DNA of 64,000 nt from Terana coerulea (GCA_024811115.1 JAKOGH010000677.1:88375-152374), one strand, 5' to 3'. Numbered from the stretch's first letter, positions 34,363-46,758 are shown. Notes: generated from the sequence alone by a model not told the origin. Made by a program: numbers and translations.

Positions 34363-34736
34363 GATCAATGATTATCAGGTGTGATTGGGAAGAATGGCGA
34401 GGGAGAATATAACGGAGCGAGGGTGCCTCCCGCCGCTGTTAACAGTCCCGTTATATGCATGAGCGTATGTTGCTGGCCACCTCGCTATGATTGGCCGGTA
34501 TGTCTCAACTACGGCCACTGACCAAATGTGGCCACGTTTGTCGCATTTTCCGTGGTCTTTGATACGTGGTGGTGGCCGGATGGTCGAAGAGGTGGAAGAC
34601 AAGGCTGATTGCGGGGAGTAGGACCAGCGGCCAAGTTATGAGCTTCCTATCATCGGGCTGGCCTCTAAGACAGTGCGAAGGAGTTGCCAGAACTTGATCC
34701 CTCAGCGAAATGGATTAAATACTTGTCGCATCCAAG
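34363..34736. other. Promoter region of F3
   Basis: Contains the TATA-like element near 34454 and the flank shared with F1 and F2. No other gene is seen. Z2 ends at 34737. Confidence 0.4.
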
Positions 34737-35274
34737 TCAAGCTTCGTCCTCTCCGTATTGTTCAAGCGTTGGCCAGCCAAAGTTTCGGTATATGATCCCT
34801 GCAAGGACAACAACACGATTAGAGTCAGTCGAGAAGGCCCAGCTCACGAACATACGTTGATGGTCTCTGGTCCGATGGTATCGCAGTTTGTTGTACCTAG
34901 TTCGGTTGTGCATAGTGTTAGTAGGTTATTCGTTCACGCAATTGCATGACAGGACTTACGAAACAAATTTGGCTAGGCAGAGTGAGCATCCGTGGCGAGC
35001 ATCCGATCTACCTGGCCACCGACCGGGGTTGCTTGGATTTAGGGCTTGACGTATCCTGCGAAGTATCCTGGTTGCCTACAAAGCTTGTCTGTACTTGAAC
35101 ATTCTGTTGCCATTGCTGTATCCGAGCTCTCAGCGACTCGTCCATCGTAGTTCGGAAGGTGGGGCTTGGAGGGATGGGCGTTGGTCCAGTCGTACTCGAT
35201 GCGTGAGCGGCAATACCACCTGCACATGGCCAGATATACTGCTTGTTGCGGAAGGGATTATGAGAGTGGAACAT
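34737..35274 (-). CDS. C2H2 zinc-finger protein Z2 (single finger)
   Basis: Exons 35274-34960, 34896-34856 and 34798-34737 give about 138 residues. It contains RIQQWQQNVQ, matching RVQQWQQALQ of Z3, then one finger C-x2-C-x12-H-x4-H (CSLCLAKFVS split by an intron from YNKLRYHRTRDH). The intron interrupts the finger at the same place and phase as in Z1 and Z3. A second finger, present in Z1 and Z3, is absent: the last exon reads to a stop after about 20 residues without Cys pairs. One extra base in a CCCC run of the coding strand (35025-35028) must be ignored to enter the finger. It is divergent to permease P3. It may be a truncated, possibly non-functional paralogue. Confidence 0.6.
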
Positions 35275-36393
35275 GGTTTGGGGAAGCGTCCTAGAAAGTG
35301 GGTGATCTGCGACTCTGTGAGTGAACGTCGAGCCGCAGTGGCCATATTTATGGACCAGCGGCGCTGGGGGTCATGGCGGTGTGCTGCACGCACCAGCCAT
35401 TCGGGGATTGCGCAGGCTGGCACAGCGTTGATTGTCACCAAAGACTGCGTATGGATCACAGTCGCTAATCGTACTTGGAATACGTTGTGGCACTTGTGGC
35501 GATAGTCCAGCAGAGGTATCTCTGATCATAGTAGTAGTATCTACGAGATAAATCATGATTAAAAGACTGTTCCTCCAATAGACAAATACCCACCTTTCAG
35601 ATTACGGAAGCAACTACGGACGGCGCAAGTAGCCGAGCATTGAGCCACGGCGAAGTTGCCAGCCAGCCTTGCTTCAAGTTTGTGGCGTGACTTGTCCTGG
35701 TGCTCTTTCTTACCACCATCGCTGCTGATCCATTCACGGATACTGTATGTTTCATGTTTTGCTTATACGGCGCTGCAGAATCGTATATACCGGCGAGAAT
35801 GCGAGAACTGGGCGAGAATTGGGACTTGGCCAGGTGGCGGTTTAAATTTGTTGAACGAGCCATGCGCGCCACAACGTCGGGGTGTCTCAGGTCCCAGGCA
35901 CAGTGGCCCAAATCTGTCTAAAACATTCGCACGCCTCACTATCATCACGCCTGTGACCGACGGTGATCGAGGGACGACCCACGTTCGTCTTGCTCCCGCG
36001 TCGCGATTGGCGCGTCTCGGCCCCGCGACAAGAAAATACGCGGAAATTTGTCGAAAATTCACGAGCACCGATTTGATGGTGCCGCGGGGTGCGACGGGCG
36101 TCGGAGGGCGGTGTCGCCGGCGTGGTGCCCGCCGCCGGAGGGACCGGAGGTGATATCACGGTGCTGATGGCGGGCAGCGTCCCTCCTTTCCACAGCGAGT
36201 GATATCTGCCAAAGTCACACGAGCATCTCTACACCGGTGCAACCCAGCACAAACCTTGTGCGAGGAGCTGCGAGGAGGCCCCGGGTCGCCTGTCCCTGCT
36301 TATCTTCGACGCTCATATATCCCCTCCTGCAAGCGATACCATACCCCGCCAGACAGCGTCATCCCTCTCTCTCCGGAACCTTTGGAACACTAG
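35275..36393. other. Divergent promoter region, no gene seen
   Basis: Lies between the starts of Z2 (minus) and P3 (plus). GC-rich from about 35940 to 36170. No supported coding sequence. Confidence 0.4.
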
Positions 36394-38942
36394 ATGGCCG
36401 CTACTTCGCCCCGTATGGGAACCCACTCTTGACGAAAAACCGAAGCAGGATGCGTATGTGGATAGCGAGTCGGTGAGCAGCATAACGGACGACGACCGGG
36501 TGCTGCAGGAGATTGGATATGTGCCATCCTTCAAGCGCGAGTTCTCGAATTTGGCGACGGTGAGTAATTCTCTCAGCCTGACGCAATAGGCTGTGCTGTT
36601 GGTCAGAGTGATTGGCAGATTGTGCTGAACGTCCGCTTCGCCGTCCAGATCAGTTTTGCGTTCAGTATCATGGGCTTGTGCTCAAGTATCGCGACAACCT
36701 TCAATACCCCGCTGACGCTCGGAGGACCGGCCTCGGTGACATGGTGCTGGATTCTGGGTGCTTCGATGTGCTTCACCCTCGGTGAGTTCTCCGCTTGACG
36801 CTATCCGTCGTGGGTCTGACGTCGATGGACAGGCGCCAGTATCGCAGAAATTGTTAGCGCATTCCCGACTTGCGGTGGACTGTAAGCAAAATCACCGCAT
36901 ATATGCGACTCAGAAAATAAAATTGGATGTAGGTACACTGCGTCGGCGCAGCTGTGTCCACAACGACACAGGGCTATCGTTGGCTGGGTTGTGGGATGGC
37001 TCAACATTCTCGGTGCGCACATTACTCATGCTGATTGACCACTCGACTAACTTGTGCATCACTTCAACGCTCATCCAATACCACCAACTCGCATTCATGC
37101 AATCGCTCGCTGCTTGACGCTATCTGCCATTGACCTCTGTTAGGTCAGATTGCCGGTGTTTCCTCGACCGAGTTTGGACTGTCGAACATGATCTGGGCTG
37201 CAGTCGTCGTAGCGAAAGTATGTTGCCCTCATTACACAATTAACTTGACTATGCCTGACGCAAACCCTGTAGCCTGACTACGTCATCACGTCCGGCAAGG
37301 TCGTAGGCGTCTTCGTGGGCCTTCTCGTCTTTCACGGGTTGCTGGTATGTTAATTCTGCCATTCATACTGTACGTACGCGGCATTCAAACCTTGCTATTA
37401 ACAGAATTGCCTTGCTACGCGATGGCTCGCACGCCTCACGACTGGCTTTGTCTTCATCAACCTTGGCACTACATTCAGTTCGTACCCCATTCCATGACTG
37501 TATGCGCCTCTACTCACCTATATCTACCATGCAGTCATCATTATCGTCCTCCTGGCGACGACGCCGCGCTCCGAGATGCACTCAGCGTCGTACGTCTTCG
37601 GCTCTGAGGGCATTGTGAATCAGACCCCCGGCTGGAACACCGGCATTGCGTTCCTGTTCGGATTGCTTAGCGTGCAGTGGACAGTAAGCACGTTCGCCTG
37701 TGGTTAGGTTTGATGTAGCTAATCTTTCATTTTTGGTAGATGACGGTATGTACGCCAGATGTAGTCTCCGTTTACGATTGGGCTTAATGAGAGTCATAGG
37801 ACTACGATGCGACTGCGCACATTTCGTACGTTCCACCCCGCAGATAAGCTTAGGGGTCATTTGAACTTACCATCTCCACAGGGAAGAAGTTAAACGCGCC
37901 GCGTACGCTGGTACGCTATCTGCGCTTCATCAGTTCTGGCACGCACCAATCTCGCAACCTTGTTCACAGCGCCTTCGGCGATCTTCATCGCTGTTATTGG
38001 CACAGGCCTTATCGGCTGGTTGCTCAACATTGTCATGGTGCTGTGCTCTGGCCCTCTGTATGTGCTTTTACTGCTACAACTCAGAAGATGTGCTGACAGA
38101 ACACGCTAGGGAGAACCTCCCTGGCCCCTCCGGCTCCGCCTTCCTCGAGATCATGGCGACGCGCATGGGCGTCCCGGGCGCTCTGTTCCTCTGGGTAGGA
38201 TTTATTTTCTCTGGCTCTCGATTTGATCTGACGCGCGTCATGCTACAGTCGTTCGTGTGCCTCACCGCGTTCTTCGTCGTGCAGACCGCGCTGCAGGCGT
38301 GCTCGCGCACGGTGTACGCGTTCTCGCGCGACCACGGCCTGCCGGACGGCGGCTACTTCGGCCATGTCAGCACGGTGACGACGACGCCGCTGCGCGCGAT
38401 CTGGTTCACGACCGTCTTCTCGATCCTGCCCGGCCTGCTCGACCTCGCGTCGCCCGTCGCGGCGAACGCGATCTTTGCGCTCACCGCGATGGCGCTCGAC
38501 CTGTCGTACATCATCCCGATCTTCCTGTGCGTACTCCCCCCTCTCTGATTTGTGTATGGGAAGGCTGACGGTGCGCCGGCGTGTAGGCGGCGGCTGTACC
38601 GCAACCACCCGGAGGTGAACTTCAAGCCGGGGCCGTTCTACATGGGCGACGGCCTGCTCGGCTGGGCGGCGAACGTGAACTGCATCCTCTGGACGCTCTT
38701 CGTCGTCGTCATCTTCGCGCTCCCGAACTACCTGCCCGTCACGCCCCAGAACATGAACTACGCATCCGCGATCACGGGCGGTGTCGTTGTCCTTTCGCTG
38801 TAAGTTCAAGCTCGTCTATTTCTGACAGACCTGAAGAGGACTAATGCGGGGTGTGTGCAGGGCGTGGTATGTCGTGAGTGGGCGAAAGCACTACAAGGGC
38901 CCGGCGCTGCACCAGGCGACGCCAGGGTCGGGCAAGGCGTGA
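36394..38942 (+). CDS. Amino-acid/GABA/choline-type permease P3
   Basis: A full-length paralogue of P1 with about a dozen introns, ending GKA-stop at 38940-38942. It contains EIGYVPSFKREFSNLAT, GGPASVTWCWILG, IAEIVSAFPTCGG, AQLCPQRHRAIVGWVVGW, ENLPGPSGSAFLEIM, SRTVYAFSRDHGLPDGGYFG and HPEVNFKPGPFYMGDG, as expected for 12-helix fungal APC transporters. Internal exons all keep frame. Near the start, ATG 36394 is in frame with the body only if one C of the CCC at 36422-36424 is removed; otherwise the start is unresolved. A 6-nt micro-exon lies at 37740-37745. The 54-nt intron at 38195-38248 is a multiple of three, so its retention would keep frame. Of the four permeases this is the best preserved. 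Confidence 0.88.
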
Positions 38943-39861
38943 GCGCGCTGCTGCGTTTGTCCTGTTTCGCCTCTATCTATCCAGCACTACCGCTCCCAAC
39001 GTCGGACAGGCAAGCTTTCATTTGGGCCGTACGCATGGGGACAGCTGTCCGCCGAACGGTGAACCGCCGACGCTATGGCCGATTCTCTCCACAAAGTATA
39101 TTAGTTGTTGTAATGTCGTGCTTATATTGGAATTTTTGCCACAGCTTTCTTCTGCATGACTCTTGTGTCGTGTCCACGCTGTGCATTAGGGGTTTGCCAG
39201 ACACTTCACCTTTGTGCGCGCAGGTTCGGTCGACGTGATGGTCGGCGCTGTCAGAGGCGCGGGAATCTGATGACCATTTTCACTCAGTTGCGTAATGTGA
39301 GTTCATTGGCGAGCTCTTGCCGACTATCCAATATTGCTAAATCTGATTTGTACAACACAAAGGCTGCACCGACTATGATGTCTGTCAGAACTTCAATAGT
39401 CCCTCCTGGACGGGCACAGCGACTGCCTCACACTGCGGCGTTTGGACAATAACCTGCAGAGCCTGTCGCTGAGCTGCGTTCCCGGGTTTGTCTCGATGCG
39501 AGCCATGGCGACGTTGTGCAATCCTTGCAAGCGCGCAGTGGAATGTGGCGCACAAGACGAGACACATCGCCCTTGCCGATAACTCTTTGTGGGCACTGCA
39601 ATTACGGCAAGACTTTAGTGTCTTGTTGTAACTGCCTGCAGCGCCTACTGCTGGGCGATGCAACTTGCTTTTTGCCCACTGCGCAGCGCGACGACGCTGT
39701 GGCAGCCCTGCGAGCGCGCATAAAGGCAGAATGTGGCGCACAAGAGAGCATACGTAGCCATTTTAGCGGGTATAAATGCCAGACATTCGCAGCCTATCTG
39801 CATCAGAAACAGCCCAGTCTCCTACCTCACAAAGCACCCGTACAGCTCACCAAGCTCCAGC
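38943..39861. other. Intergenic with a direct repeat
   Basis: 3' region of P3 and promoter of Z3. It contains an imperfect direct duplication (separate entry). No gene is seen. Confidence 0.4.
39450..39760. repeat. Imperfect direct repeat, period about 188 bp
   Basis: Two diverged copies; for example GAATGTGGCGCACAAG occurs at 39541-39556 and 39729-39744, each preceded by a similar CCTTGCAAGCGCGC / CCCTGCGAGCGCGC block. It lies just upstream of Z3. Confidence 0.55.
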
Positions 39862-40741
39862 ATGTCATACTACTTTCCTCCGTACGCGTCTCAACAAGCA
39901 CCTACCGGTGAGTGGGATTTTCTGAATGAGCACTACCGCATTGGTTTCTCATGTCTCATGGTTGGTAGGCTGGACGCCGGGTACACACGCAGTACATCCT
40001 AATATCCAGCAAGCACCATACGCTCTGCATCACACTGGAAATGCCCCTGCCTCATACGCCATGACACAAGGACAGAACGTTAAGAAGGAGCCACGCGAGG
40101 TCTTCATCAAGGCCGAATATCAAGATCAACCTCACCTATTCTCTCCGTATCGGACAGGAGCCGCACATCATGCCCAGCAGTACTATTCACCGTATGCCCC
40201 ACCGCCGCCGCCGCCAACAACAACAAACGGACATGCGTCTTCGAGCCAGCACGCAGCCGCAGCGCGTATGCACCCTTACTATGCTCAGTACCAGGCGGCG
40301 CAGGCGCAGACGCGGAACCGCGTGCAGCAGTGGCAGCAGGCCCTCCAACCAACAGTATACGAATCGACGCAGCAGCCTGAGCCTGAGCCGAGGGGAAGGC
40401 ATTCGGCGGGCTGGAAACGCAACAAGAGCGGCACCACCCGGTGCCAGAAATGTCAAAGAAACTTCGACACGTACGTTTGATATTCTTGTACATTAGTGAG
40501 TGCTGTGTTACTGACTCGGATACGTGGTGATTTTAGTCCTGGACAATATGAGCGCCATGTGAATACAGAGCATGATCGTACGTCCATGTGGTCATTGCTA
40601 TGCACATTCACTGTGCTGAATATTTTGTGATACCGTGATGTAGCCGTCCTTTGCCCAGCGTGCCCGAAGAGCTACCTCCATTTCGGACATATGGCGCAGC
40701 ATGCAGAAAGGGCGCATGGGATTAGTGTGCAGAGGCGGTGA
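39862..40741 (+). CDS. C2H2 zinc-finger protein Z3
   Basis: Exons 39862-39907, 39969-40470, 40537-40577 and 40644-40741 give an intact 228-residue protein. The N-terminal two thirds are disordered, rich in Gln, Tyr, Pro and His (YAPPPPPP, QQWQQALQ). Two C-terminal fingers follow: CQKCQRNFDT/PGQYERHVNTEH (C-x2-C-x12-H-x4-H, split by a phase-2 intron) and CPACPKSYLHFGHMAQHAE. The protein ends ISVQRR. It is likely a nuclear transcription factor. It is shorter than Z1 and lacks the Lys-rich region, but shares finger spacing and intron position. It lies downstream of P3 in the same orientation. Confidence 0.8.
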
Positions 40742-41024
40742 TCATGAGTGCTTGCAGCGGAGACCCATCATGATGGTGATGTCCCAACGGGCGTAGATTT
40801 CCTTAGGTTGGATGTAGAAGATTCATGGACTCTAAGGATTGGATTGGACTATTTACTGTATTGTACCTCATACGCTGTGGCAAGTATATTGAAGGGCGCC
40901 AGTATGTAATATGAAATACAGAGGAATTTCGACATGCACGGCTGAATTTGGGTGCATTGCCGGGTACTGTGCTGCTAACAGAGAGATACAAGTACAAATG
41001 CATCCTACTTGATACCTAAACAAT

Positions 41025-42600
41025 TTAGAGCACAGTGGGAGAAACTGGGACCTGTCTGCGCTCGGCGGGGTCAGAGTTGGACGAAGATGCTTCGTGCGGA
41101 GGAGGGTTAGCGTCCTGGATATGGGTGGCTTGCCACAAACACGTTCGGCCACCAAGGCGCTGGAGCATATGGGTTAAGATGCCAAGGCATATGCCCGTCT
41201 CCAACTCCTCTTGGTTGCGCAATGTTCCCTTGTCAAGGACAAGAAAATCTTTATCTTCCCAGACACGCTCATCCTCCATGTCCTTCACATCTCTGTTCAG
41301 CTGCACGGTCCCGCGGCGAGCTGCAACATCAAGAGTGTCGCGGAGGGAGTTTTGCCTCAAATACAGAGGTGCCAACCCATCATGTTCGATGTCTGGAAGC
41401 TGGAACGGTGCGACATCTGCGGCTCGCGTAGAATTTATAGTACTGTAAGTCAAGGTAAGTATTTGCCTTGCAGAAACAGTGCATACGCTTACATAAACAA
41501 CAGGAATTCCTGTCTCCTTCCACCGAGCTCTAGAACCTGCTTGCTGAATGCGACGGGTCTGGAAATCCCGGCGTTGCAGCGTTTGATGCTCTACAGGCAG
41601 GTCCTCGACCTGGACAGCAGCGAGGAAGTAAATTGTGGTGCCATTGAGACCGCCCCAAACCGGAAGGCCATAGAGACTGAGAGGTCCAGTAAATCTCGTG
41701 AGCAGATTTACCTTGTCAAGCTTCTGACTCCTATAGGCTCCGGGCACGCAAGGAACGAGGCAGTCAAGGTTTCCAGTGCTAATAAACCATTCCAGTTCTC
41801 CTGATGTGATTACTGGATACGCTCTCCGCCCGCTGTATCGCCCATATCTTCCAAGAAGCTTGTTTATGAACCGACACGCGTCAGCCATGTCGAGGTCAGA
41901 GAGAGCCGAGGGATAGCGTCTTTGATTGATGTTCAAGATGAGTGCTCCGGCGAACGGAGAGCTGGCGAAGAGGTTGAGAAGGGCCTTTGTAAATGCATCT
42001 TGGAGCGTTTGGCTGACTGCCGTCTAGAACCTGAAGGAGATATAGGTAAATAATGTAATAGCCACATTGGGCCCACAACCTCACCGAACCTGAAGAAAAT
42101 TTTGTCAAACAGTGTAATTACTGCGTCGGGTTCTTGTGTTTGGATGTTGGCACCTGCTTGATAAAATGAGGTATGAAGACCAGCCTGCGGGCGTATATCC
42201 GCCTCATACATCTCTGTCTTATTGTATTTGGACTGTAGCACTCCTAAAAAGGCTTCCCGCACAATATGAACCAAACTCCACGCAGCCATTTGGGTGTATG
42301 GGTGTCCGGACGAGGAGGACAATTCTGTCATGTAGAACGCGCAGGCTGATGGCATGGTCAGACGTGTATGAATTGAGATTAGTTACACACTTACCCTGCA
42401 ACGGCGGACTCGAATATTCCATTAATACCTTCCTGCAGTGCCGGGTCAATCGGGAACTGGAGCGGCTGCTGGGCATAAGTTGTGGCCTCTTGTCTTAGCG
42501 GCATTTACTATACCTCGTGCTCTACCTCCGGCTCATTCCGTAAGTGCACCCATGTGATATTGGTGTTTTGGAGGTCGGTCGCAGCTTCAATGGGCTGATC
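41025..42600 (-). CDS. Uncharacterised protein H
   Basis: A minus-strand gene with coding-like sequence in several exons: a part with QQPLQFPIDPALQEGINGIF (about 42.4 kb), then MAAWSLVHIVREAFLGVLQ and EPDAVITLFDKIFF, an intron near 42095-42025, then a long frame with LSDLDMADACRFINKLLGR, WFISTGNLDCLVPC and DFLVLDKGTLRNQEELETG, ending at 41025. An intron seems to lie near 41505-41450, but its phases do not fit without an indel. Roughly 400 residues. I recognise no domain, signal peptide or membrane segment. The 5' end is uncertain; sequence up to 42860 (MPDVPFQTPGPSSEDPQ..) could be its first exon and overlaps an inverted repeat. Confidence 0.5.
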
Positions 42601-42805
42601 CTTAGGCCTTAGTGGCGAGAACCAAGTCTTCCGAGCGAAGCTCTTGTAGGAGGCGCGTAAAGTCCTCCGTCTATTGACGACGGCGAGTCGTCAATTCGTC
42701 GACGGTGCTGTCCTGAACCGAGACCGGACGAGGATTCGTGGCAGTCGATGCCGCCATGGCTGGCACGGGGAAGAACAAAGCAGTCGTTCACAGCTAGTCT
42801 ACATT

Positions 42806-43346
42806 CAAACTGGGGGTCTTCTGAGGAGGGTCCCGGAGTTTGAAACGGCACGTCAGGCATTGCCTGGCCATCACGGCATTCACGTGGAAGGTCCGGGAGA
42901 AGACCGTCCAGGCTGCAGGCTGCACGACGCGTCCGACTTCAAAGCTTTTCGTAAGCAACTAAATAGCTCATATATATACTGCGTACCTGGCAGGTCTTGT
43001 AGCTTGATGTCGGGGAGCACTTGGGTCAATGACGGAACAAACAGGGGTGTGAAAGAGGCTCGGGGAGGCGATGTGTTATGGTCCCGTATATATGAGGATG
43101 GCTGAATCCTGATCCAATGAGAAAGTAGGGGAAAATGTATGTTTACTACTCTGCATTACTCTGTGCGTTACGAAAGGTTGGACTTTGAAGCTGAATGTGC
43201 GAACAAAATGCTTGAGAACTGAGTAATCAGCATTACACGCGCGCGCGGACGATGACGTCGTCAGAAAACGCACTTGAGGTCCAACCCATTTCTGGCCGAG
43301 AAGCCGATTCAAACTCCGGGACCCTCCTCAGAAGACCCCCAGTTTG
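42806..43346. repeat. 39-bp perfect inverted repeat, arms about 460 bp apart
   Basis: 42806-42844 is the exact reverse complement of 43308-43346 (begins CAAACTGGGGGTCTTCTGAG). The match continues weakly inward for about ten bases. I see no target-site duplication and no transposase. It could be a small non-autonomous inverted-repeat element, an inverted duplication of the H-gene start, or a fold-back artefact. Confidence 0.75.
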
Positions 43347-44092
43347 GTCACAGCCTCTATATACCAAGGAACGCGAGCATCTCTTCCGACTATTTAGAAG
43401 GCTGTCCTAGAGCCTAGTTCACAGCGGTGCCAGCGATGAGCGCTACTACTCGTCGTTGATCCGCCTCTTTTGATGCGCTCTCCATATTTGGATGTGTTGG
43501 TTCAAGTTTCGCCAGTCACCTCCAGCTAACTTTCACGCCGGTGACTGGTCTACCATGCAACGACGAATGCGAAGATAGCCGAAGGCGAATGGATGCGAAT
43601 TGCTGATAGAGGCTGGACTACTCTGAAAGCCACCTACTTACTTCGCCTCTACCGGCCAACCAACGGCGTCCCTGTCCTTTTTCGTCGCAAAAACGGATAG
43701 CCATGGCCACCAGGCTCACATCCTCACGCCGCTACACATGTTTTCAAAGCTCACTCCATAAACCACAATGCTAGATATTCAATCTCCTTCGATAAGGACT
43801 CAATCGACAAGCCTCGAGGTCTGTCGCATACCACATCAAGCGATCTGCGTTCAACTTGTACGGCTGGTGTTCCGTGTATCAGAACTCCCTGCTCACAAAA
43901 TTCGCCAATTGCAATGATATGCACTCGTGAACGTAGGAGCTTTCTTCCTTCTTCGATGGCGGAGTGGTCCAGCGTGCCTGGTGCAGGCGCGTGTGCGGCC
44001 AATCAGCAGTATATAGCCATGGCAGGGCACGAGACCGCACCTGGGACACCCACACTCCTCTAGTCGCCAGGGTCGGGTCGCAGGGTCGAACA
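43347..44092. other. Promoter region of P4, no gene seen
   Basis: No coding stretch with splice support. The final 100 bases are the presumed leader of P4. Confidence 0.4.
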
Positions 44093-46758
44093 ATGTCGTC
44101 TATCGTGTCAAAAGATCGCTCGTCGACGAACGGCACGGCCGACGATTCAGACGATGCGCTTCTGCGGGAGATGGGCTACGTCCCGTCGTTCAAGCGCGAG
44201 TTCTCGAATCTATCCACGGTGAGCACCACGAGTTGAGGACCTCCGTCCACTGCAAGATCTGAAATTGCCCGCAGATAAGCTTTGCCTTCAGTGTCCAAGG
44301 ACTGTGCTCGAGCATAGCGACGACCCTCAATACTCCCCTATTTTTCGGAGGGCCGGCCTCGGTGACTTGGTGCTGGATCCTGGGATCCTGCATGTGCATG
44401 ACACTCGGTGTGTTTCTCCGGAACATAGGAATCCTTACAGCGTGCTCAGTTGCTCTAGCTGCCAGTGTCGCCGAAATAGTCAGCGCGTTTCCTACGTGTG
44501 GCGGAATGTACATAATTTTACTGCGTGCTCGCGGTGGTCATTTATGGATCTGCGACTCCAGATACGTCGCGTCCGCCCAACTAGTGCCTCCCAAGCAGCG
44601 TGCCATTGTGGGATGGGTTATAGGATGGCTCAGCGTGCTCGGTTAGCAGCCCTCGATAGCGACGATGGCCCTCAGCCTGGAACCTGACGCGGGATTTTTC
44701 TAGGCCAGGTAGTCGGGATATCGTCTACGGAGTTTGGCCTGGTCAACATGATATGGTCTGCGGTTGTAGTTTCGAAAGTGCGTTCGTTTCCCACACAATA
44801 TCGAGACATGTCGATATCCCTCTTTGTAGGATGGTGACTATACCGTCACTCCTGGTATGGCAGTCGGCTTGTGCTCGGCCCTGCTTGTGGTACACGGTCT
44901 ACTAGTGAGTTCCGTCTCACCCAGGCCGGTCTCTTCTCCTAATTGACTACATATTTAAAGAACTGTTTCCCGACTCGTTGGCTATCGCGCTTCACCGCCG
45001 GCTTCGTGTTCATCAACCTCGGCACCACTCTGAGTACATTCGCCCACTGTTGCTTTTTCAGCGTACACATGACTTACTATGTACTCCACCCCTTTTGCAG
45101 TCATCATAATCGTGCTCCTTGCCATGACGCCGCGGTCTGAAATGCAGTCTGCTTCCTTCGTATTCGGGAAGCGCGGGTATCATCAACAGCACGTATGGCT
45201 GGAACAATGGCGTTGCATTCCTATTTGGCCTCCTGAGCGTGCAGTGGACAGTGAGTGAAATACTTCCACTCCAACATCATCGATATCATTAACGCTTCAA
45301 ATAGCTGACAGTAAGATATTCCATTGCTTCGCTAATGTACTCCGAGTATTAAAGCAGATTGACCGCAGGGATATGACGCCACTGCACATATCTCGTATGC
45401 CGTTCTTTCTCTTTGATGGGGATTTATGACTGATTTTTCAACAACAGCGAAGAGATTCAGCGTGCCTCTTACCGAGGTGAGTTCGCCTCGAGTTGGAGCC
45501 CTGCTTCCAAAGTCCTGAAGCTGACTTGTGAATTGCACAGCACCCACCGCAATCCTCATCGCGGTGGCCGGCACTGGTCTCATTGGATGGCTACTAAATA
45601 TTGTTCTTATGCTCTGTGGTGGACCGTTGTGAGTGAAAGTCCTCTTGTATGCTCGCGATGTTGCGACAGGACTGACCAACTGACCATTTAGCGAGAACCT
45701 ACTGGCAAACTGCATCCGGTTCGGCATTTCTCGAGGTACATTTTATGTGTACATACCTGGCCTATCATGGTTAACCCCACCTACTGTAGATCATGGTCCT
45801 CCGCATAGGCAAACCCGGCGCCCTCTTCCTCTGGGTATGTCCCATGCGTCATCCATTCATGCCCACTCCCTGCTCACGCGCAGTCCTATAGGCCCTCGTC
45901 TGCCTCGTCGCCTTCTCCGTAGTGCAGGCCAGCGTGCAAGCCGGCTCGCGGACGATCTACGCCTTCAGCAGGGACCACGGCTTCCCCGACCGTCGGTTCT
46001 TCGGAACCATCAACCGCACGACCAGGACACCGATCCGGGCGGTGGCGTTCATGGCCTTCCTCGCCATTCTCCCCGGGCTCCTGGATCTCGCGAGTCCGAT
46101 TGCGCTGAATGCGGTGTATGCGATGACGGCGATGAGTTTCGACTTGGCCTACGTCGCGGCGGTGTTTTTGTAAGTACAAAGGCCATGAAATGAGCGGAGA
46201 AGGCTGTGGTGCTGATGGGTGGGTATTTCTGCGCAGGCGTAGATGGTATCACCATCATCCTGAAGTGGAGTTCAAGCCGGGGCCGTTCTACATGGGCGAC
46301 GGGTGGCTTGGGTCGCTCGTGAATGGTACCGCTATCCTGTGGACACTGTTCGTCTGTGTGATCTTCTCAATGCCAAATGCATTGCCCGTGACCGGAGAGA
46401 ACATGAATTATGCTGTTGTGAGTATCCATATCCTTGTAGTCACCGGCAAGACCATGTGTGTACTTATGCACCCTTTGCGAAGGTCATCACTGGTGGCGTT
46501 ATCATTCTATCATTGTAAGTGAACCTGCTTCGCCTTTACGCTTTACCCAATTAAGTTTTATTGCACAGAATCTGGTACTTCGTAGGGTGAGTCGCTGGCT
46601 CATGGTACTTACCACAGCAAATAACATCGCATTGCAGAGGTAATCGCCACTATCACGGACCTGGATCGAATGTTTCCCATCCGCCGGTCTCCTCAGCTTC
46701 TGCAGAGGACACGGATGAGAAGGATTCCGACGGAGTGCAGTCAGTTGCGGGGACGTGA
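44093..46758 (+). CDS. Amino-acid/GABA/choline-type permease P4 (frameshifted)
   Basis: Starts MSSIVSKDRSS and runs to TGA 46756-46758. Family motifs include MGYVPSFKREFSNLST, GGPASVTWCWILGS, VAEIVSAFPTCGGM, VPPKQRAIVGWVIGW, FINLGTTL, SRTIYAFSRDHGFPDRRFFG and HPEVEFKPGPFYMGDGW, with an acidic soluble tail (DTDEKDSDGVQS). Two frame changes are needed: one extra base near 45165-45172, and one mod three near 45700-45712, in place of the conserved LPGPSGSAFLE. The rest keeps frame across all splice sites. The 6-nt micro-exon is 45305-45310 and reads LT instead of MT. The second lesion also changes several bases of a conserved motif, so true decay is possible here. It is convergent with M2. Confidence 0.78.

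Noticed and set aside
36237..36476. Open frame over the P3 start
   Set aside because: It is out of frame with the permease exons and has no motif; it is a by-product of the unresolved P3 start.
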